DNA of 6,181 bases from Succinatimonas sp. UBA6849. GTDB taxonomy: Bacteria; Pseudomonadota; Gammaproteobacteria; Enterobacterales; Succinivibrionaceae. The notes beneath the pieces were generated by a model that ran no database searches, was not told the origin of the DNA, and was given only the letters and a program-made list of their open reading frames with translations. Shown piece after piece: positions 5,885 to 6,181 of this stretch (within the stretch, counting starts at the first letter, position 1; each line of letters begins with the position of its first letter). Where the stretch lies: contig DKDL01000080.1 in the NCBI GenBank assembly GCA_002449335.1, positions 1 to 6,181 on the forward strand. The letters are read 5' to 3'. The position numbers and the translations under genes are program-made.

Positions 5885-6040
5885 TGCCTTAAACTGTCAG
5901 TATTCCATCAACCGTGAAAGAGCACCTTAGCTTCAGGGCGTCCGCTGAGGTTAATGCTCCAAGGCAGGTTGTTTCTTACTGTACTCTCACGCTGGAGGTA
6001 AGAGGATCCAAGCACCTCTCAAAACTCAGTTAAAGAGTTT
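5885..6040 (+). ncRNA. Candidate bridge RNA of the IS110/IS1111 element
   Basis: The stretch starts 8 bp after the recombinase stop, has no ORF, and folds on paper into successive elements. TGCCTT (5885-5890) pairs with AAGGCA (5961-5966) and encloses a hairpin with stem CCTTAGC/GCTGAGG (5925-5931 with 5944-5950) around a 12-nt loop, extended by AGCA/TGCT (5921-5924 with 5955-5958) across a 4-nt bulge. Next, TCTTAC/GTAAGA (5974-5979 with 5998-6003) and CTCT/GGAG (5984-5987 with 5994-5997) form a stem with a 4-nt bulge. AGAGG/CCTCT (6001-6005 with 6015-6019) overlaps this as an alternative. Last is AAACTC/GAGTTT (6022-6027 with 6035-6040). Location, strand, size and loop-bearing stems fit the guide RNA of IS1111-type elements. 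No covariance or RNA evidence is available; the ends are estimates. Confidence 0.45.
5978..6000 (-). repeat. 23-bp imperfect inverted repeat, arm inside the candidate RNA
   Basis: Positions 5978-6000 match the reverse complement of 6063-6085 at 19 of 23 positions, with identical blocks ACTG, ACTCTCA, CTGGAG and TA. Seven further bases (TGTTTCT, 5970-5976) are complementary to AGAAACA at 6094-6100 across an uneven bulge. The arm overlaps the loop and stem at 5974-6003, so this RNA segment could pair with the DNA downstream. Confidence 0.7.
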
Positions 6041-6062
6041 ATTTAACTATATGAATTGTCCC

Positions 6063-6085
6063 TATCTCCAGTCTGAGAGTGCAGT
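6063..6085 (+). repeat. 23-bp imperfect inverted repeat, downstream arm at the IS110 right end
   Basis: This is the partner of 5978-6000 (19/23). It begins TATCTCCAG and ends CAGT. A looser version, TAATCTCCAG to TTCAGT, lies upstream of the recombinase gene at 4648-4667 in the same orientation. Similar short sequences at both sides of the gene suggest that this marks the element's right end or its insertion target. Confidence 0.6.
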
Positions 6086-6100
6086 TGAGGTTCAGAAACA

Positions 6101-6181
6101 TAATGTCATATACGCATGTGATCTTGAATATAGTTCAGGTCACCATTGAATGGACAAATGTAACTTTCCCAAGACCCTGCT
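6101..6181. other. Flanking DNA with no recognised feature
   Basis: Every frame I checked on both strands is closed within this short stretch. The only local structure is CCAT-TGA-ATGG (6142-6152), too short to interpret. It may be host DNA beyond the IS110 element, but it is too short to identify. Confidence 0.4.

Larger units (their letters stand above)
4614..6085 (+). mobile_element. IS110-family (IS1111-like) element, ends approximate
   Basis: A full-length IS110-type recombinase (4740-5876) with non-coding flanks that form secondary structure identifies the element. IS110 elements lack ordinary terminal inverted repeats and make little or no target duplication, so the boundaries given are outer limits only. 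ATCTCCAG occurs at 4650-4657 and again at 6064-6071. If these mark the junctions the element is about 1.4 kb, a normal size, with about 90 bp before and about 190 bp after the gene. However, an 8-bp match in this search space could be chance. The long 3' flank and the protein's motifs favour the IS1111 branch, which encodes its guide RNA downstream of the gene. Confidence 0.6.

Noticed and set aside
4637..5944. 7-bp inverted repeat CGGACGC (4637-4643) and GCGTCCG (5938-5944), the latter in a loop of the candidate bridge RNA, as a guide/target or subterminal repeat pair.
   Set aside because: A 7-bp match between flanks of this size is expected by chance, and it does not extend.
15..6056. CTATATGAAT at 15-24 recurs at 6047-6056, suggesting a preferred IS66 target or flanking repeat.
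   Set aside because: Ten-base direct matches are expected several times in 6 kb of A+T-rich DNA, and the match does not extend convincingly.
25..6181. CRISPR array, tRNA, rRNA, toxin-antitoxin or defence genes.
   Set aside because: No regularly spaced repeats, no RNA gene signatures and no such protein families were seen; all coding capacity is transposition genes.

Overview
The window is almost entirely insertion-sequence DNA from a bacterium with an A+T-rich genome. Two transposable elements lie side by side, and no host gene is visible. Codon use and the look of the proteins remind me of gut anaerobic Gammaproteobacteria such as Succinivibrionaceae. That is a low-confidence impression; nothing in the window fixes the taxon.

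Positions 25-4605 are one complete IS66-family element, read on the minus strand. It has 26-bp terminal inverted repeats (25-50 and 4580-4605, 22/26 identical) that begin GTAACTG. A perfect 8-bp target duplication, ATATGAAT (17-24 and 4606-4613), flanks it, the size expected for IS66. The three classical genes run in the order tnpA (4516-3797), tnpB (3791-3441) and tnpC (3251-300). tnpA and tnpB are translationally coupled. A 189-bp spacer carrying two hairpins separates tnpB from tnpC. TnpC is the DDE transposase and, at 983 residues, is far longer than usual because of two long hydrophilic inserts. About 250 bp behind tnpC are non-coding and rich in palindromes, including a terminator-like hairpin.

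Positions from about 4614 to 6100 hold an IS110-family element (IS1111-like) on the plus strand. Its 378-aa recombinase (4740-5876) keeps the RuvC-like D28/E73/D110/D113 set. It has Thr289 where I expect the catalytic serine of the C-terminal domain. The roughly 165 bp after its stop codon can fold into several stem-loops and sit where IS1111-type elements encode their bridge RNA, so this is the best candidate for an unusual system here. A 23-bp imperfect inverted repeat (5978-6000 against 6063-6085, 19/23) links one of these stem-loops to DNA just downstream, as a guide/target or end-recognition relationship would.

The IS66 element landed about 127 bp upstream of the IS110 recombinase gene. 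It may therefore separate that gene from upstream promoters, or may be nested in the IS110 left flank. The last 80 bp of the window show nothing recognisable.
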